Positions 1 through 9,258 of a DNA stretch of 64,000 nt are shown here, in pieces. Below the pieces are notes generated by a model that ran no database searches, was not told the origin of the DNA, and worked only from the letters and a program-made list of their open reading frames with translations. The position numbers and the translations under genes are program-made. Each line of letters begins with the position of its first letter. Position 1 is the first letter of the stretch. Source of the stretch: Hoeflea sp. IMCC20628 (lineage in GTDB: Bacteria; Pseudomonadota; Alphaproteobacteria; Rhizobiales; Rhizobiaceae); contig NZ_CP011479.1 of NCBI RefSeq assembly GCF_001011155.1, positions 4,165,662 to 4,229,661 of the forward strand. Reading direction: 5' to 3'.

Positions 1-1469
1 GCCAGAACAATCGTAAACTGTTCGTCGCCTTCGATCGCTGTGTCACCGTAGACCTCCGTCGAGATCCATGTGCTACTTGTTCCAGCGGCGATCGTTACCT
101 GGCGAGAATCCTGATCGAAGTCACCCAAAGCGTCCGACGCGGTGCCATCATTGATGGAATACCAGAAACTCACAGTAGCGGTAGCAGGTCGGTCGAGGGT
201 TACCAGAAAACGGGCATATTCGTAACTGCTGTTTCCCTCAACGACACTCACATCGTGAATGCGCAGTGTCGGAAGCGAACCGGATTCCGCTGATGCCGGC
301 AGAACGGGCTCCGAATAGTCGCCGATACCACCCGGCGTTGGCGTTCCACCGCCATCGTCGTCAGCAATGGTCGCAGTGGCGACCAGTGCCGCGCCCTCAC
401 CTGCGAAGACCGCGTTGGACAGGCCGGTAAGCACAAGGTCGAAAGTCTCATCACCTTCATTGCCGATGTCGCCATAGACTTCGGTGGCAATCCAGGTCGT
501 TTGTTGACCAGCAGCAAAGGAAAAGCTGCCTGAATCCGCATCGTAGTCACCCAGGGCGCTGCTCGCATTCCCATCCTGGAAATAGTAACTGCCGCTGACA
601 GCTGCAGTTGCCGGCCGATCCAGCACGAGAAGAAAACGCGCGTATTCGTAGCTGCTGTTCCCTTCGATGACGGTGACGTCCCTTACATCGAGTGTGGGCA
701 GTGAACCCGACTCGGAGGATGGCGCGGCAACGGCGACCGCTTCAGCACCTATGCCGGCCGTCGTGGACAAGGCGCCGCCATCGTCATCAAGTATGGTGGC
801 GGTGGCAGTCAGGGCCGCGGCGTTGCCGCTGAAAACAGCGTTGGTTGCACTCCATAAAACGAGTTGAAAAGTCTCGTCAGCCTCAATAGCGCTGTCGCCA
901 TAAATTTCTGTCGAGATCCAGGTCGACTGCTGGCCTGCCGCAATTGTGAAACTTCCGGAATCGGAATCGTAATCGCCGCGCCTGGCCGACGCAGAGCCAT
1001 CCTGAAAATAGTAGTTTATTGTCACCGTCGCCGTCGCCGGTTCATCGAGCATCACCAGAAACCGGGCATACTCGTAACTGCTGTTCCCTTCCGCCTGTAC
1101 CACCCCGTAAGCGGTAATCGTAGGCAGTGACAGCGAAGCCGAGTCCGGCCCCATGATCCGGTCGGCCAGTCCGCCGACACCAGGTGCGGGATCGCCTATG
1201 CCGTCATCATTGTCATAAATCGTCGCTGTGGCGACCAAAGCTGCGGCACCATCGGGCAGAGTTGCATTTGTGCTGGCGAGAACGATCAGATCAAAGGTTT
1301 CATTTCCTTCGATTGATACATCGCCGTAGACTTCGGTTTGTATTGTGACGGACGATTGTCCCGTCGGAATTGTAATGGAACGAGCGTCAGAATCATAATC
1401 GCCAAATGTCGCGGTTGCCGATCGATCCTGACAGGCGCAGGAACAACAGACCAAGCACTGGTCGGGCAT
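1..1469 (-). CDS. Calx-beta repeat surface protein, truncated (both ends missing)
   Basis: One minus-strand frame is open from about 1469 to the window edge and encodes about four tandem copies of a roughly 105-residue domain. Recurring motifs are EGNSSYEYARFLV, a GDYD/GDFD step, TEVYGD, EGDETF and ATATILDDDG, separated by Gly/Pro/Ser-rich linkers. This is the Calx-beta pattern, a Ca2+-binding beta-sandwich common in large secreted adhesins. The first copy is incomplete: similarity between repeats stops near 1432, where hsdM DNA begins, so the true N-terminus is lost. The only in-frame ATG (1469) lies in out-of-frame hsdM sequence. The C-terminus lies beyond position 1. Probably a broken gene rather than a functional protein. 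Confidence 0.8.
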   Translation of the reverse strand, partial: MPDQCLVCCSCACQDRSATATFGDYDSDARSITIPTGQSSVTIQTEVYGDVSIEGNETFDLIVLASTNATLPDGAAALVATATIYDNDDGIGDPAPGVGGLADRIMGPDSASLSLPTITAYGVVQAEGNSSYEYARFLVMLDEPATATVTINYYFQDGSASARRGDYDSDSGSFTIAAGQQSTWISTEIYGDSAIEADETFQLVLWSATNAVFSGNAAALTATATILDDDGGALSTTAGIGAEAVAVAAPSSESGSLPTLDVRDVTVIEGNSSYEYARFLLVLDRPATAAVSGSYYFQDGNASSALGDYDADSGSFSFAAGQQTTWIATEVYGDIGNEGDETFDLVLTGLSNAVFAGEGAALVATATIADDDGGGTPTPGGIGDYSEPVLPASAESGSLPTLRIHDVSVVEGNSSYEYARFLVTLDRPATATVSFWYSINDGTASDALGDFDQDSRQVTIAAGTSSTWISTEVYGDTAIEGDEQFTIVL

Positions 1470-1557
1470 ATTCAGCCGGAAGGATGCCGGAGTTGGCTCG
1501 AAGCTTCTCAGCCGTAGACCAGAGCTTGTCGGAAATCGTCTTGAGGTCGTCGGCCAT
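1393..1557 (-). pseudogene. hsdM: 5' fragment of type I restriction methylase gene hsdM
   Basis: A minus-strand ORF from ATG 1557 encodes about 54 residues. Its first ~43 match the N-terminal helical domain of HsdM (LWSTAEKLRANSG followed by EYARPVLGLLFLRL), the methylase subunit of type I restriction systems. After about 1432 the sequence changes to the Calx-beta gene in another frame and stops at 1393-1395. No hsdS or hsdR is in the window, so this is a relic left at a recombination junction. Confidence 0.7.
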
Positions 1558-1703
1558 TCGCGGTCTTTCCTGATCCTAGGGTGTATTGACCGGACCTTGA
1601 AGTCATCCAAGCCACCTCGTCAACCTCCGAAAGCCCGCAGCAACCTTGAAATTGTATCGATTATTTGCCGCTGACGCCTAGGTTGCCGTTCCGGGGAGGT
1701 CGG

Positions 1704-3479
1704 CTAGGTGCGGAGCTTGGAGAGATCCAGCCCCTTGAATTCCACCTGATTGATCATTTCTCCATAGTCCCGGACGCCGTAACTGCGGTTGCTCGTCTTG
1801 CCTTTGCCGTAGTAGTGGCCTTGTATCCAGTCCCGCTCCTCTTCGCGCACCCCGGAGGCGGAAGCTGCAGTCGTCCATGTGCCCCGGAAGTCGCGCAATG
1901 GCTTGTTGCCGCTGTCAGGTATGGCGTTGTGGTCTCGTAGGTATTGTCCCCACCAAGTCGCAAACCCGGCGTGAAGGTAGTTCCGCCTGCCCTTCGTCGT
2001 CAGCAGCGGAAACAAGGCCTCTTCCCCGGATCGCCGTAACTGATCAACGTACTCGATAAAGCCCAAGTCCAGCATTCGTTTGGCCACAGGAAGTGTGCGC
2101 CGGATCAGCGGGTTGCCATCAGCCTTCAGGTGGCGTGCCCCCTTCACGGGGTGCAGTCCTTCATCGGTGATCTTGAGGCACCACAAGCCGTCTTCCTCGC
2201 TCTGATGAATATCGCTGACCAGGAGCTGGCACATTTCCTCGGGCCGCGTTCCGTAAATCAGGAGGAGCAGAGGTATCCAGAATGCCGCCTCCCCACGGCC
2301 ACCTTTAGGGCGCTCTCCCTGTGTGAAGACCGGCAGATCGAAGATCGCTTGTAGCTGCGTGGAGGTGAAGCCGGGATCCGCCTGTCGCGCGGTTTCATCC
2401 ACCCTCTGTTCGCTGAACGGGTTGTCCAGTGACCGGTCGATGAAGCCGCGTTGCCGGGACCATGCCCAGATCGAATTAAGGTGGCTGACGTGCCCGTTGA
2501 CGCTCTTGCCAGTCAGTCGGGGGACGTCCGGTCGGTCTTTGTAGGCTGCAACAAGATCACGCAGCGGGAGCGTCCGATGGGCCTTCTCGGGCAATCTTGG
2601 CTTCTGCTGGAGCAGGAAGATCCATTCCGCCACCTCGCGCCGGGTGATGCCGGACATTTCCCGATCCCCGTAGACGCTCTCAAAGAGCCTCAGCGCCGTC
2701 TCTGTGGCCTCCGTCGTCGCGTGGCTCTTCTTCTTCATGGCGAGCTTCTTCTCGCCCATCTCGCGGAGCCTTGAGCCTTTCACGGACGGCTCCCGGGTCG
2801 CGGCTGCTACGGGTTCGGCGGGAGCCTCGGGCGTGGCTATGGCCTTACCTCTTTGCCGCTTGAGCATCGCTTTTGTGACTTCGATCTGTAGCACGAGATA
2901 AGCCTTCGCCAGTCGGCGGAAACTTAGCCCCGCCGGATCAAGGTAATATCCATGGGACGCAGCAAGGTCCGTCACCTCTTCCCGTATAAACGGGCTGATG
3001 ATGCCACGGGAGTATTCGTGCTTCCACACTTTGAGTGCCTCTTCGAGGGTTTCCTGTCGCTTATCGAACCGCAGGACTTCGTCCGGTTTAACGAATGCGC
3101 CGGGCATTGCCTCGACCTGCTTGCGTACGCTGTCAAACAGAACGTCAGCTTCATCATCGAAGCGGTCTTCCTCGTCTTCGGCTAGTAGATGGCTTCTCGC
3201 GATGGCGATGATGTGGGGAAGCTGTTGATCGGAGAGCTCATCGAAACTGCCATTGGACCGTTTCGACGCCAAAGCAAACAGTTCCTCGCACTCAGCGGAC
3301 GCCTTGGCGTAAGCGCTCATGACCTCCGGACTGGTCTCAGGACCTTGACCGAGCCAGCGCACAAACTCCGTGATGGAACCGTCGATGTGGGATCTGAGCC
3401 GGACAGGAACGACTTTACGGAACTTCCAGCGACCATCGACGTGATAAAGATTACGCACCAGTGCACCCATTGCGAACAT
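1704..3479 (-). CDS. Tyrosine recombinase/integrase, DUF6538-like
   Basis: A 591-residue site-specific recombinase. The N-terminus (VRNLYHVDGRWKFRKVVP) resembles the arm-binding DUF6538 region that starts many alphaproteobacterial integrases. The C-terminal half has the catalytic set: Arg in YGTRPEEMCQL, an altered HxxR box read as DFRGTW, His in IQGHYYG and the Tyr nucleophile in NRSYG. It would cut and rejoin DNA at an attachment site by a 3'-phosphotyrosine. The gene stands alone between the hsdM scrap and the Mrr island, and TTTGTACCAAG repeats lie just upstream (3484-3507). Start ATG 3479 is used; ATG 3470 is an alternative. The missing first His of the HxxR box is unusual. Confidence 0.85.
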   Translation of the reverse strand: MFAMGALVRNLYHVDGRWKFRKVVPVRLRSHIDGSITEFVRWLGQGPETSPEVMSAYAKASAECEELFALASKRSNGSFDELSDQQLPHIIAIARSHLLAEDEEDRFDDEADVLFDSVRKQVEAMPGAFVKPDEVLRFDKRQETLEEALKVWKHEYSRGIISPFIREEVTDLAASHGYYLDPAGLSFRRLAKAYLVLQIEVTKAMLKRQRGKAIATPEAPAEPVAAATREPSVKGSRLREMGEKKLAMKKKSHATTEATETALRLFESVYGDREMSGITRREVAEWIFLLQQKPRLPEKAHRTLPLRDLVAAYKDRPDVPRLTGKSVNGHVSHLNSIWAWSRQRGFIDRSLDNPFSEQRVDETARQADPGFTSTQLQAIFDLPVFTQGERPKGGRGEAAFWIPLLLLIYGTRPEEMCQLLVSDIHQSEEDGLWCLKITDEGLHPVKGARHLKADGNPLIRRTLPVAKRMLDLGFIEYVDQLRRSGEEALFPLLTTKGRRNYLHAGFATWWGQYLRDHNAIPDSGNKPLRDFRGTWTTAASASGVREEERDWIQGHYYGKGKTSNRSYGVRDYGEMINQVEFKGLDLSKLRT

Positions 3480-3483
3480 GCCT

Positions 3484-3664
3484 TTGTACCAAGGATTTGT
3501 ACCAAGCGCAGCGCATAAGTCTCTGATTTTGCTGATTTATCAATCTATCCAAGCACTTAAGAAAGTGATGGTGCCAGAAGAGGCATCGCATACAGCTGTT
3601 ATGATATTAACAAATATAGATAATAATAATGAAGATAGGAAAAGTACCAACAAAACTACCAACA
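3484..3664. other. Cluster of TACCAA-type motifs, possible integrase arm sites
   Basis: This short AT-rich gap holds two TTTGTACCAAG copies (about 3484 and 3496) and two TACCAACA copies (3645-3652 and 3657-3664). The same TACCAAC motif recurs at 12166-12227 beside the P4-type integrase at the other end of the island. Such repeats are typical of arm-type integrase sites; that role is inferred. Confidence 0.4.
3569..3583. other. Possible attachment-site copy of the tRNA-Leu 3' end
   Basis: TGGTGCCAGAAGAGG matches the 3' end of the tRNA-Leu gene at 12350 (TGGTGCCCAGAAGAGG) except for one missing C. P4-type integrases usually use tRNA 3' ends and leave such a direct repeat at the far end of the island. 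The match is short, so chance is not excluded. Confidence 0.4.
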
Positions 3665-3683
3665 ATTGGAAAATTCTAGCAAC

Positions 3684-4613
3684 CTAAATGCTCCCGAACC
3701 AATCCTTGTTGATAGTCACTTCCTCAATCATCTGGGTTTTCACGCCGAGATCATACTGCTTCAGCAGATCGCAGAGGCGGTCGCCGTCAATCAGGTCGAT
3801 GGCAATAGCGCCGTCGCGGGTGGCTTCTTCGGATGCTTGGCTTGTGAATGTTCCGGTGGTGATAAAGAGACCCTTGTCAGCCCTCCCCTGTAGTGCTCCG
3901 CGAAAATCACGGATCTCCTTGGAGCCAACGCTGCCTTTCCAGCGCTTGCACTGGAAGTAGACTTGAAACGAGACAAGATTTACGCGCAGCACGCCTACGC
4001 CATCAATGCCGCCATCGCCCGTCTTGCCCCGCACTTCAACTTTGATGAAACCGGCTTCACGCAACAACCGCTGGGACAAGCGTTCAAAAGCTGACGGGTC
4101 CATACCACGCAGCGTATCGATCAGTAGGAGCTTCCAGTCCGTAGGACCGCCGTCGCCGTCCTCAGACTCAAGGTCGATCTGTTCCGGAGTATCCAGACGC
4201 TTTGCTTTGCGGACGGTTTCCTTGGCCAGCTTTTCCTTGCGCTTGGCTTTCGCCCGTTCGCGTTCTTCTTCATTCACTTGCCTGTGGATGGCCTGTGTTT
4301 GTTCAAGAGTTGAAATCTTTTCGCCATCGTCTGTCAGGGCCCATACGCCGCGAGCCGAGTTTTCTAATGCCCCACCACGCCTCAGAAAAGTGCGAGCCCA
4401 AGACAGGAAATAGGCAACGCGCGTACGTGGATCATCGCCGGGCTGAGTGTAGGACTGCTCTTCTTCAGACAGACCTTCGATCTCGATAACCTTCTCTTCC
4501 AACTCCTGAATGGAAGCAGAGCCACCAATTTGTTTCAGCGCCTCAACTGTTGCCAACATCATGCCCGGCAGATCAGGCATTCCCGTCTTCTCAATTGTAA
4601 ACCGGCGTGACAT
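3684..4613 (-). CDS. Mrr-family restriction endonuclease
   Basis: A 309-residue protein with the two-part Mrr layout. Residues ~1-105 form a winged-helix Mrr_N region. A charged linker rich in Glu/Lys/Arg follows. Residues ~165-290 form the Mrr catalytic domain, with the core GGIDG followed by FQCKRWKG (D...QxK variant of PD-(D/E)XK). Family members cut DNA carrying foreign methylation. Start ATG 4613 has a good ribosome site (GGAGGAAACTGA). It lies 13 bp after the MmeI-like enzyme gene on the same strand, so the two are probably co-transcribed as one defence cassette in the tRNA-Leu island. Confidence 0.85.
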   Translation of the reverse strand: MSRRFTIEKTGMPDLPGMMLATVEALKQIGGSASIQELEEKVIEIEGLSEEEQSYTQPGDDPRTRVAYFLSWARTFLRRGGALENSARGVWALTDDGEKISTLEQTQAIHRQVNEEERERAKAKRKEKLAKETVRKAKRLDTPEQIDLESEDGDGGPTDWKLLLIDTLRGMDPSAFERLSQRLLREAGFIKVEVRGKTGDGGIDGVGVLRVNLVSFQVYFQCKRWKGSVGSKEIRDFRGALQGRADKGLFITTGTFTSQASEEATRDGAIAIDLIDGDRLCDLLKQYDLGVKTQMIEEVTINKDWFGSI

Positions 4614-4626
4614 TCAGTTTCCTCCC

Positions 4627-7600
4627 CTACGCAGCATAGCGACCATCTTCAATTAACTGGGCCTGTCCGAGAGCCGCCAAGCTGGCGAGAAGCGGTTCGA
4701 CGGAAGCTGTACGAGCACGCTGGAAGCGACGGGCGACCTGTTCCGGTGTCGCCTCGCCCATCTCTTCCAGAACTTCGCGCACGGCTGCAATCTGCTCCGG
4801 CAGCGCCTTGGGCCAAGGCTCCTTGTCGACCTTGACCGCAGTGCCGACATCCAGCTCGTTTTGCTTGCCTTTTGCTTCGGCCTGCTTGCCTTCGCTGTTC
4901 TGGTAGTTCGGACGCAGCCAGCGGATATGGCCCGCCGTTTCTTCCGCCGCACGGGCCTTGTTGAGGTCCACAAGACGGAACAGTATGTCCTTGTCGGGGA
5001 GACCCAACGGCCATCCATACGCCTCGGCCACAGCGGCATCGACCCGGTCGTGAATGTCCTTCAGGATGCCGATCAGGCCCTGATCATAAATGTCTCTGTC
5101 CTTGCCCTCTATGGTCTCGCCATCCTTGAGCTTTTCCAGCACGTTGTAAACCTGCGTCAGCGTCAGCTTCGGATGCGCCTCCTGCTGGCGCTTGCGGTGG
5201 TCGTCGAGATCTTCACCAAGTTGGCGGAGATTTGATCTTTGCGCGTTGGTTAAGTCCGGGAAGGGGAACTTGTAGAAGCAATCCGCATGATTATAAGTTG
5301 GATCATTACCTACACCCAGCCAGCCGCCGGACGCTAACGACCATACGTTGTGAAATCTCGACGAAAGTATTGCGAGCTGATCACCGTCTTCACTAGCAAT
5401 CGCCACAACTTTGCTTTCATGCAAAACGTCATTTTCGACAAATTGAAACAGACGGTGCTTTGCCGTTCTTGTGGTTGCAATGTAGCGGTTCAGACCTTCA
5501 AAAGCTGGCCGGAAAGTGCTGATTGTCTCTCCAAATAACCACCAATTTTTCTTTCTACTTTCTCGCTTGTTCTCTTCTCTTTCTGGCTTCACGGTATCAA
5601 CAACATGTTGATACGCTTCAGGAAAATCCCGTTTAGCTTCGTCGGAAGTCAGTCCGAAGAAATCAATCACATAGCTCCCCCGGCCAGATTGAACTAAGTC
5701 CCTGCCGTTTATAAAAGGCCTGATGTGGTTCAGAGCCAATGCCGTGGCGTTTCGTGAAAACACCTCAGCTTTTTCTGGCGAAATTATGAAGCCAGCTCCG
5801 TGAAGCTTTACACCCATGCCCGCTATTTTCAGATTGGCTTTAAGCCTTACTGATCCTTGTAAGTTTGCCCCAATCTGAAGGTTTGCAAATACCTTCCCGA
5901 TTTGGTGATCAAAGGTCACAATTCGTCCGTCTACATCATCCCGATCTTTGCTTTCGGTCGCCACCGTCAGGAGCTGTCCAGCACGGTTGCCCGTTGCGCC
6001 AACCGTCATGGCAATGCGCACCGCCGCACCATAAAGCGTATCGACCCAAGGATGGTCTGGGATTGCAAAAAGCAGAGAGAGCGGCTTCTTTGGATCATTC
6101 AGATGCGGCTCCAGCACCCGGCGATTAAACGTCTGGCGCAGGGAATTGGTGGTGATCAGGCCAAATCGGCGGGTGCCCTTGCCCGTCTTGGCGGACCACG
6201 TCCGTGCCGCCAGCGCCGCCTTGTCCCACCAGAACATGACCAGATCCGCGCTTTGCGGCATCTTGGGATAGGCTTTCCAGAGCGCCTCGACATAACCCTC
6301 GCCGAGGCTCTCACGCAAACGGCTGGCGCCAATGAAAGGCGGATTGCCAACGATAAACTCTGCCTCCGGCCATTTGGTAGCGTTCGGCTTGGCATAGTCA
6401 TAGACTTGAACACGCGCCTCCGGGTCCGGCACTTCCTCGCCCGTCACGTTGTGGCGCATTGTGGTCACCCCATCCCAGCGGGTGACCGGCTGGCCCTGAT
6501 CATCCATGCGTGGCGTGCGTTCGCTCCATTCGAGCACCGCATCCCGATTGACGATGTTTTTGAAATCCTTCAGCACCGGTTCGCTCGGGGCCGCTGTACC
6601 ATGAGTGCGGAAGTGCCATTGCAGGTAGCCAATCCACAGCACAAGTTCGGCCACAGCCGCCGCCCAAGGGTTCAACTCAATTCCAAGAAACTGGTGCGGA
6701 TCAACCGTGTGGCCGGAAAGACCAAGTGAGGACTGATCCTCGCCCAGCTCTTGTAGCAACGCCGTCACTTCGCCTTCCAGGCGCTTCATCATTTCCAGCG
6801 CCACATAAAGAAAGTTGCCCGAGCCGCAGGCTGGGTCCAGTACCGTCGTTCCGCAAAGTTTGCGGTGGAAATCATGCACCGCCGCGCGGGCGGCTTCTTC
6901 CTTGCCATCAGACATCAGCCGCTGCACTGCGGTCTGAACGTCTTTCCAATCAGCGCGAAGGGGCTCCATGATTGTTGGCGTAACCAGCCGCTCTACATAG
7001 GAACGCGGTGTATAGTGAGCTCCAAGCTTGTGACGTTGGCGCTTATCCAGCGCCCGCTCCAGCAATGTGCCGAAAATGGCGGGCTCCACCAGCTTCCAAT
7101 CAGCAACGGCGGCCTCAATCAGAAGGCCGAGTTGAAGACGGTTGAGCGGCAGGGCGTCAGCATCTTTGAACAGGCCGCCATTGAATTTTTTCAAGTCGGT
7201 GGTCAGGACGGCGGAAAAGCCACCGGTGTTCATTGTTTCCCATAAGGCTTTGAGCGTTGGTGCAGCGTGTTCTGGATGTCCGCGCAGTTCCTTCAGCTTG
7301 TTGGTGAAGCTATCTTTCGGGATCAATTCAACGTCTTCAGCGAACATCGAGAACAGGCACCGCATCAGGAAGTTGGCAACAATTTCGCTGTCATGCCCCT
7401 GACCTTCGAAGCTCTTGCCAAGTTCCGCCAGATGAGTGGCAATATCTCGCGTGACTTTTGCCGCGACCAGAGAGGGGTCCAGTGATTGGGGTTCGGTCCA
7501 AATGCTGCGCAGAAGGATACGGGTCTCTTCCTTGCGTAGATCCTCCAGCTTGATGCGATAACGGTTACCATCCGGAAACTGGGTGTACCCCTGTCCGGCG

Positions 7601-8094
7601 CATGAAAAATCGGCGTAGAGCTCAATCAAATGGCCAACATCGACAATCATCAGGAAAGGTGGCCAGCCATCTTCCTTGGATACGGCGCGGGCGTAGCCAT
7701 CGGCCTGATTCCGCGCCTTCAGCATGGTGTCGTCCCACTTGGCCGTACCACGCGGGCCATGACCCAGTCGCACCTTGGGCACATCGTCTTGCGTCAGAAG
7801 GGCTAGCTGGTCCTGCTCTTCAAGCTTGACCCGGTCGCCGCCCTGCTTCGCCTCCAGCACAAAACAACCGGTTTTATAGAGATCGATACGGCCACGGCTC
7901 TTCCGTCCGGTATGGGTAAAAGTGACAGGTCGCTCAAAGCGGTAATCGTTATTTTCGCCATCGCTGGTCGCAGGCTTTGGCCGATCCACACCCAGCAAGT
8001 CCGTCAACTCATTTGCAAAGCTTTGGAAGTTCGCCATTTCACTGCCGCTGGACGGTTTCCAGCGAGTGATAAAAGCTTCAACGGAATCGGACAT
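4627..8094 (-). CDS. MmeI-like type IIG/IIL restriction-modification enzyme
   Basis: An 1155-residue fused nuclease and adenine methylase. Near residues 65-90 a PD-(D/E)XK-like core is visible (RIDLYKTGCFVLEAK). A helical spacer follows, then HKLGAHYTPRSYVERLV, SAM-binding motif I DPACGSGNF, FLGIELNPWAA and the catalytic NPPF (IVGNPPFIGA). The large C-terminal half would carry target recognition. MmeI itself is about 920 residues, so this one is long. Start ATG 8094 is preferred over the upstream TTG at 8103. A 14-bp perfect palindrome lies about 37 bp upstream. A lone host-protective methylase is the alternative, but the intact D...ExK core argues for a cutting enzyme. Confidence 0.8.
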   Translation of the reverse strand: MSDSVEAFITRWKPSSGSEMANFQSFANELTDLLGVDRPKPATSDGENNDYRFERPVTFTHTGRKSRGRIDLYKTGCFVLEAKQGGDRVKLEEQDQLALLTQDDVPKVRLGHGPRGTAKWDDTMLKARNQADGYARAVSKEDGWPPFLMIVDVGHLIELYADFSCAGQGYTQFPDGNRYRIKLEDLRKEETRILLRSIWTEPQSLDPSLVAAKVTRDIATHLAELGKSFEGQGHDSEIVANFLMRCLFSMFAEDVELIPKDSFTNKLKELRGHPEHAAPTLKALWETMNTGGFSAVLTTDLKKFNGGLFKDADALPLNRLQLGLLIEAAVADWKLVEPAIFGTLLERALDKRQRHKLGAHYTPRSYVERLVTPTIMEPLRADWKDVQTAVQRLMSDGKEEAARAAVHDFHRKLCGTTVLDPACGSGNFLYVALEMMKRLEGEVTALLQELGEDQSSLGLSGHTVDPHQFLGIELNPWAAAVAELVLWIGYLQWHFRTHGTAAPSEPVLKDFKNIVNRDAVLEWSERTPRMDDQGQPVTRWDGVTTMRHNVTGEEVPDPEARVQVYDYAKPNATKWPEAEFIVGNPPFIGASRLRESLGEGYVEALWKAYPKMPQSADLVMFWWDKAALAARTWSAKTGKGTRRFGLITTNSLRQTFNRRVLEPHLNDPKKPLSLLFAIPDHPWVDTLYGAAVRIAMTVGATGNRAGQLLTVATESKDRDDVDGRIVTFDHQIGKVFANLQIGANLQGSVRLKANLKIAGMGVKLHGAGFIISPEKAEVFSRNATALALNHIRPFINGRDLVQSGRGSYVIDFFGLTSDEAKRDFPEAYQHVVDTVKPEREENKRESRKKNWWLFGETISTFRPAFEGLNRYIATTRTAKHRLFQFVENDVLHESKVVAIASEDGDQLAILSSRFHNVWSLASGGWLGVGNDPTYNHADCFYKFPFPDLTNAQRSNLRQLGEDLDDHRKRQQEAHPKLTLTQVYNVLEKLKDGETIEGKDRDIYDQGLIGILKDIHDRVDAAVAEAYGWPLGLPDKDILFRLVDLNKARAAEETAGHIRWLRPNYQNSEGKQAEAKGKQNELDVGTAVKVDKEPWPKALPEQIAAVREVLEEMGEATPEQVARRFQRARTASVEPLLASLAALGQAQLIEDGRYAA

Positions 8095-8124
8095 CACCAA
8101 CAAACTGCCCTATGAATAATTTGG

Positions 8125-8138
8125 CGAACCATGGTTCG
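8125..8138. promoter_or_regulatory. 14-bp palindrome upstream of the MmeI-like gene
   Basis: CGAACCATGGTTCG is a perfect palindrome in the gap between the recombinase stop (8149) and the restriction gene start (8094). Its position fits an operator controlling the restriction genes. No matching controller gene is recognised, although AlpA or the HTH protein upstream could act here. Confidence 0.4.
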
Positions 8139-8148
8139 TATAGGGGAA

Positions 8149-9258
8149 CTATGTCGCGCGATTTTGCAAGAATGTCACTACCTTTGCGATTGTTTCGGGA
8201 TCTGGCTCAGGGCCGGATGGCACTTCGACTCCGGTGCTATCGCCAATTGCCGACAAAAGTTCTCCCTGCCGCTTTGTCGCAACGGCCCCATAGCTGGTGA
8301 AGGTTGTAAGCACCTGTTCATGGCCCAGGTTCTGGCTCCAAGCCTTGAATGCTTCGGGTGTCTGACATTGGACTTCACCCAGTTGAGCAAGCGTATCCCG
8401 GAAGCTGTGAGGATTTGCATAAGGCAAGCCAGCGGCCTCAAATGCTGACTTGAAGATCCGCCTGATCGCCGTCGCGTTTTTCCAATGGCTGCGAGAGAGC
8501 CCAAGAGCTCCAAAAAGCCCACGGTTGGTAAGCCCGACCTTCGTTGCCGGAAACAGCGGATCATCCGGACCAAACAAAAGCGGTCCCTTCAGATGTTCCA
8601 CCCAGTCGCGCACGATTTCCTCGACATCGTCACCGACGCGGAAAAAGAACGTGGTGAATGTCTTGCGGTTTTTCGTCCGCACGTCTCGGGCATCCTGAAA
8701 CACCTGCCTGTCTGCCAGATCGATATGCTTCAGACTAAAGGAAGCGATTGCATTATCCCGCGCACCGGTCAGCAAAGTGAAGGCAATGATTGCCCGGTCG
8801 CGTTTTTCGATGTCGCTGCCGGTCGGCATTTTTGAGAGAACCAGTTTTATCTGTTCAATCGTCGGAACCTTCTTTTCCCGGCGAGCCGTGGCGATGCGGC
8901 TGTCATTGGCCGATGGATTGAAATAATCCGCATCGGCATAGGATATCCGCGATTTGTAGCCAGCCTGACCAGCGAGCCAAAGCACAAAGGCCTTGAGCGC
9001 TATAAGCCGGGAATGGATCGTCGCCTTGGAGAGCGGCTTGCCGGTTTTAGCATTCGCCGCTTTTGAAAGATGGCTCTTATAACCCTTGGCATGTTCGACG
9101 TGGAATTTCGCAAAATCGCGATAGTTTGACCAATGTTCAAAGCTGGCAATCGCCGCCGCTGCCATATCAACGCTGCTTACATCCATGCGCTTTGCCTCCT
9201 TGAGATAATCGAAATAGCGGCGCTTGATCCGCTCGTTTTTCGGGTGGTGTTTTTTCAT
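8149..9258 (-). CDS. Tyrosine recombinase (site-specific integrase)
   Basis: A 369-residue phage-integrase-family protein. Residues ~10-130 form a SAM-like core-binding domain. The catalytic domain has Arg in TGARDNAIASF, the HxxR box as PHSFRDTL, His in LGHEQ and the Tyr in FTSYG, a complete active site. The start ATG 9258 overlaps the stop of the upstream HTH/zinc-ribbon gene (ATGA), so the two are translationally coupled. With AlpA it forms a three-gene cassette often seen inside rhizobial islands. It is distinct from the P4-type integrase next to the tRNA and may serve excision or an older element. Confidence 0.88.
   Translation of the reverse strand: MKKHHPKNERIKRRYFDYLKEAKRMDVSSVDMAAAAIASFEHWSNYRDFAKFHVEHAKGYKSHLSKAANAKTGKPLSKATIHSRLIALKAFVLWLAGQAGYKSRISYADADYFNPSANDSRIATARREKKVPTIEQIKLVLSKMPTGSDIEKRDRAIIAFTLLTGARDNAIASFSLKHIDLADRQVFQDARDVRTKNRKTFTTFFFRVGDDVEEIVRDWVEHLKGPLLFGPDDPLFPATKVGLTNRGLFGALGLSRSHWKNATAIRRIFKSAFEAAGLPYANPHSFRDTLAQLGEVQCQTPEAFKAWSQNLGHEQVLTTFTSYGAVATKRQGELLSAIGDSTGVEVPSGPEPDPETIAKVVTFLQNRAT

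Noticed and set aside
4627-8094. DISARM or BREX methylase
   Set aside because: No DrmA/B/C, SNF2 helicase, PglZ or BrxC partners are nearby; the D...ExK core and NPPF order fit MmeI-like enzymes better.
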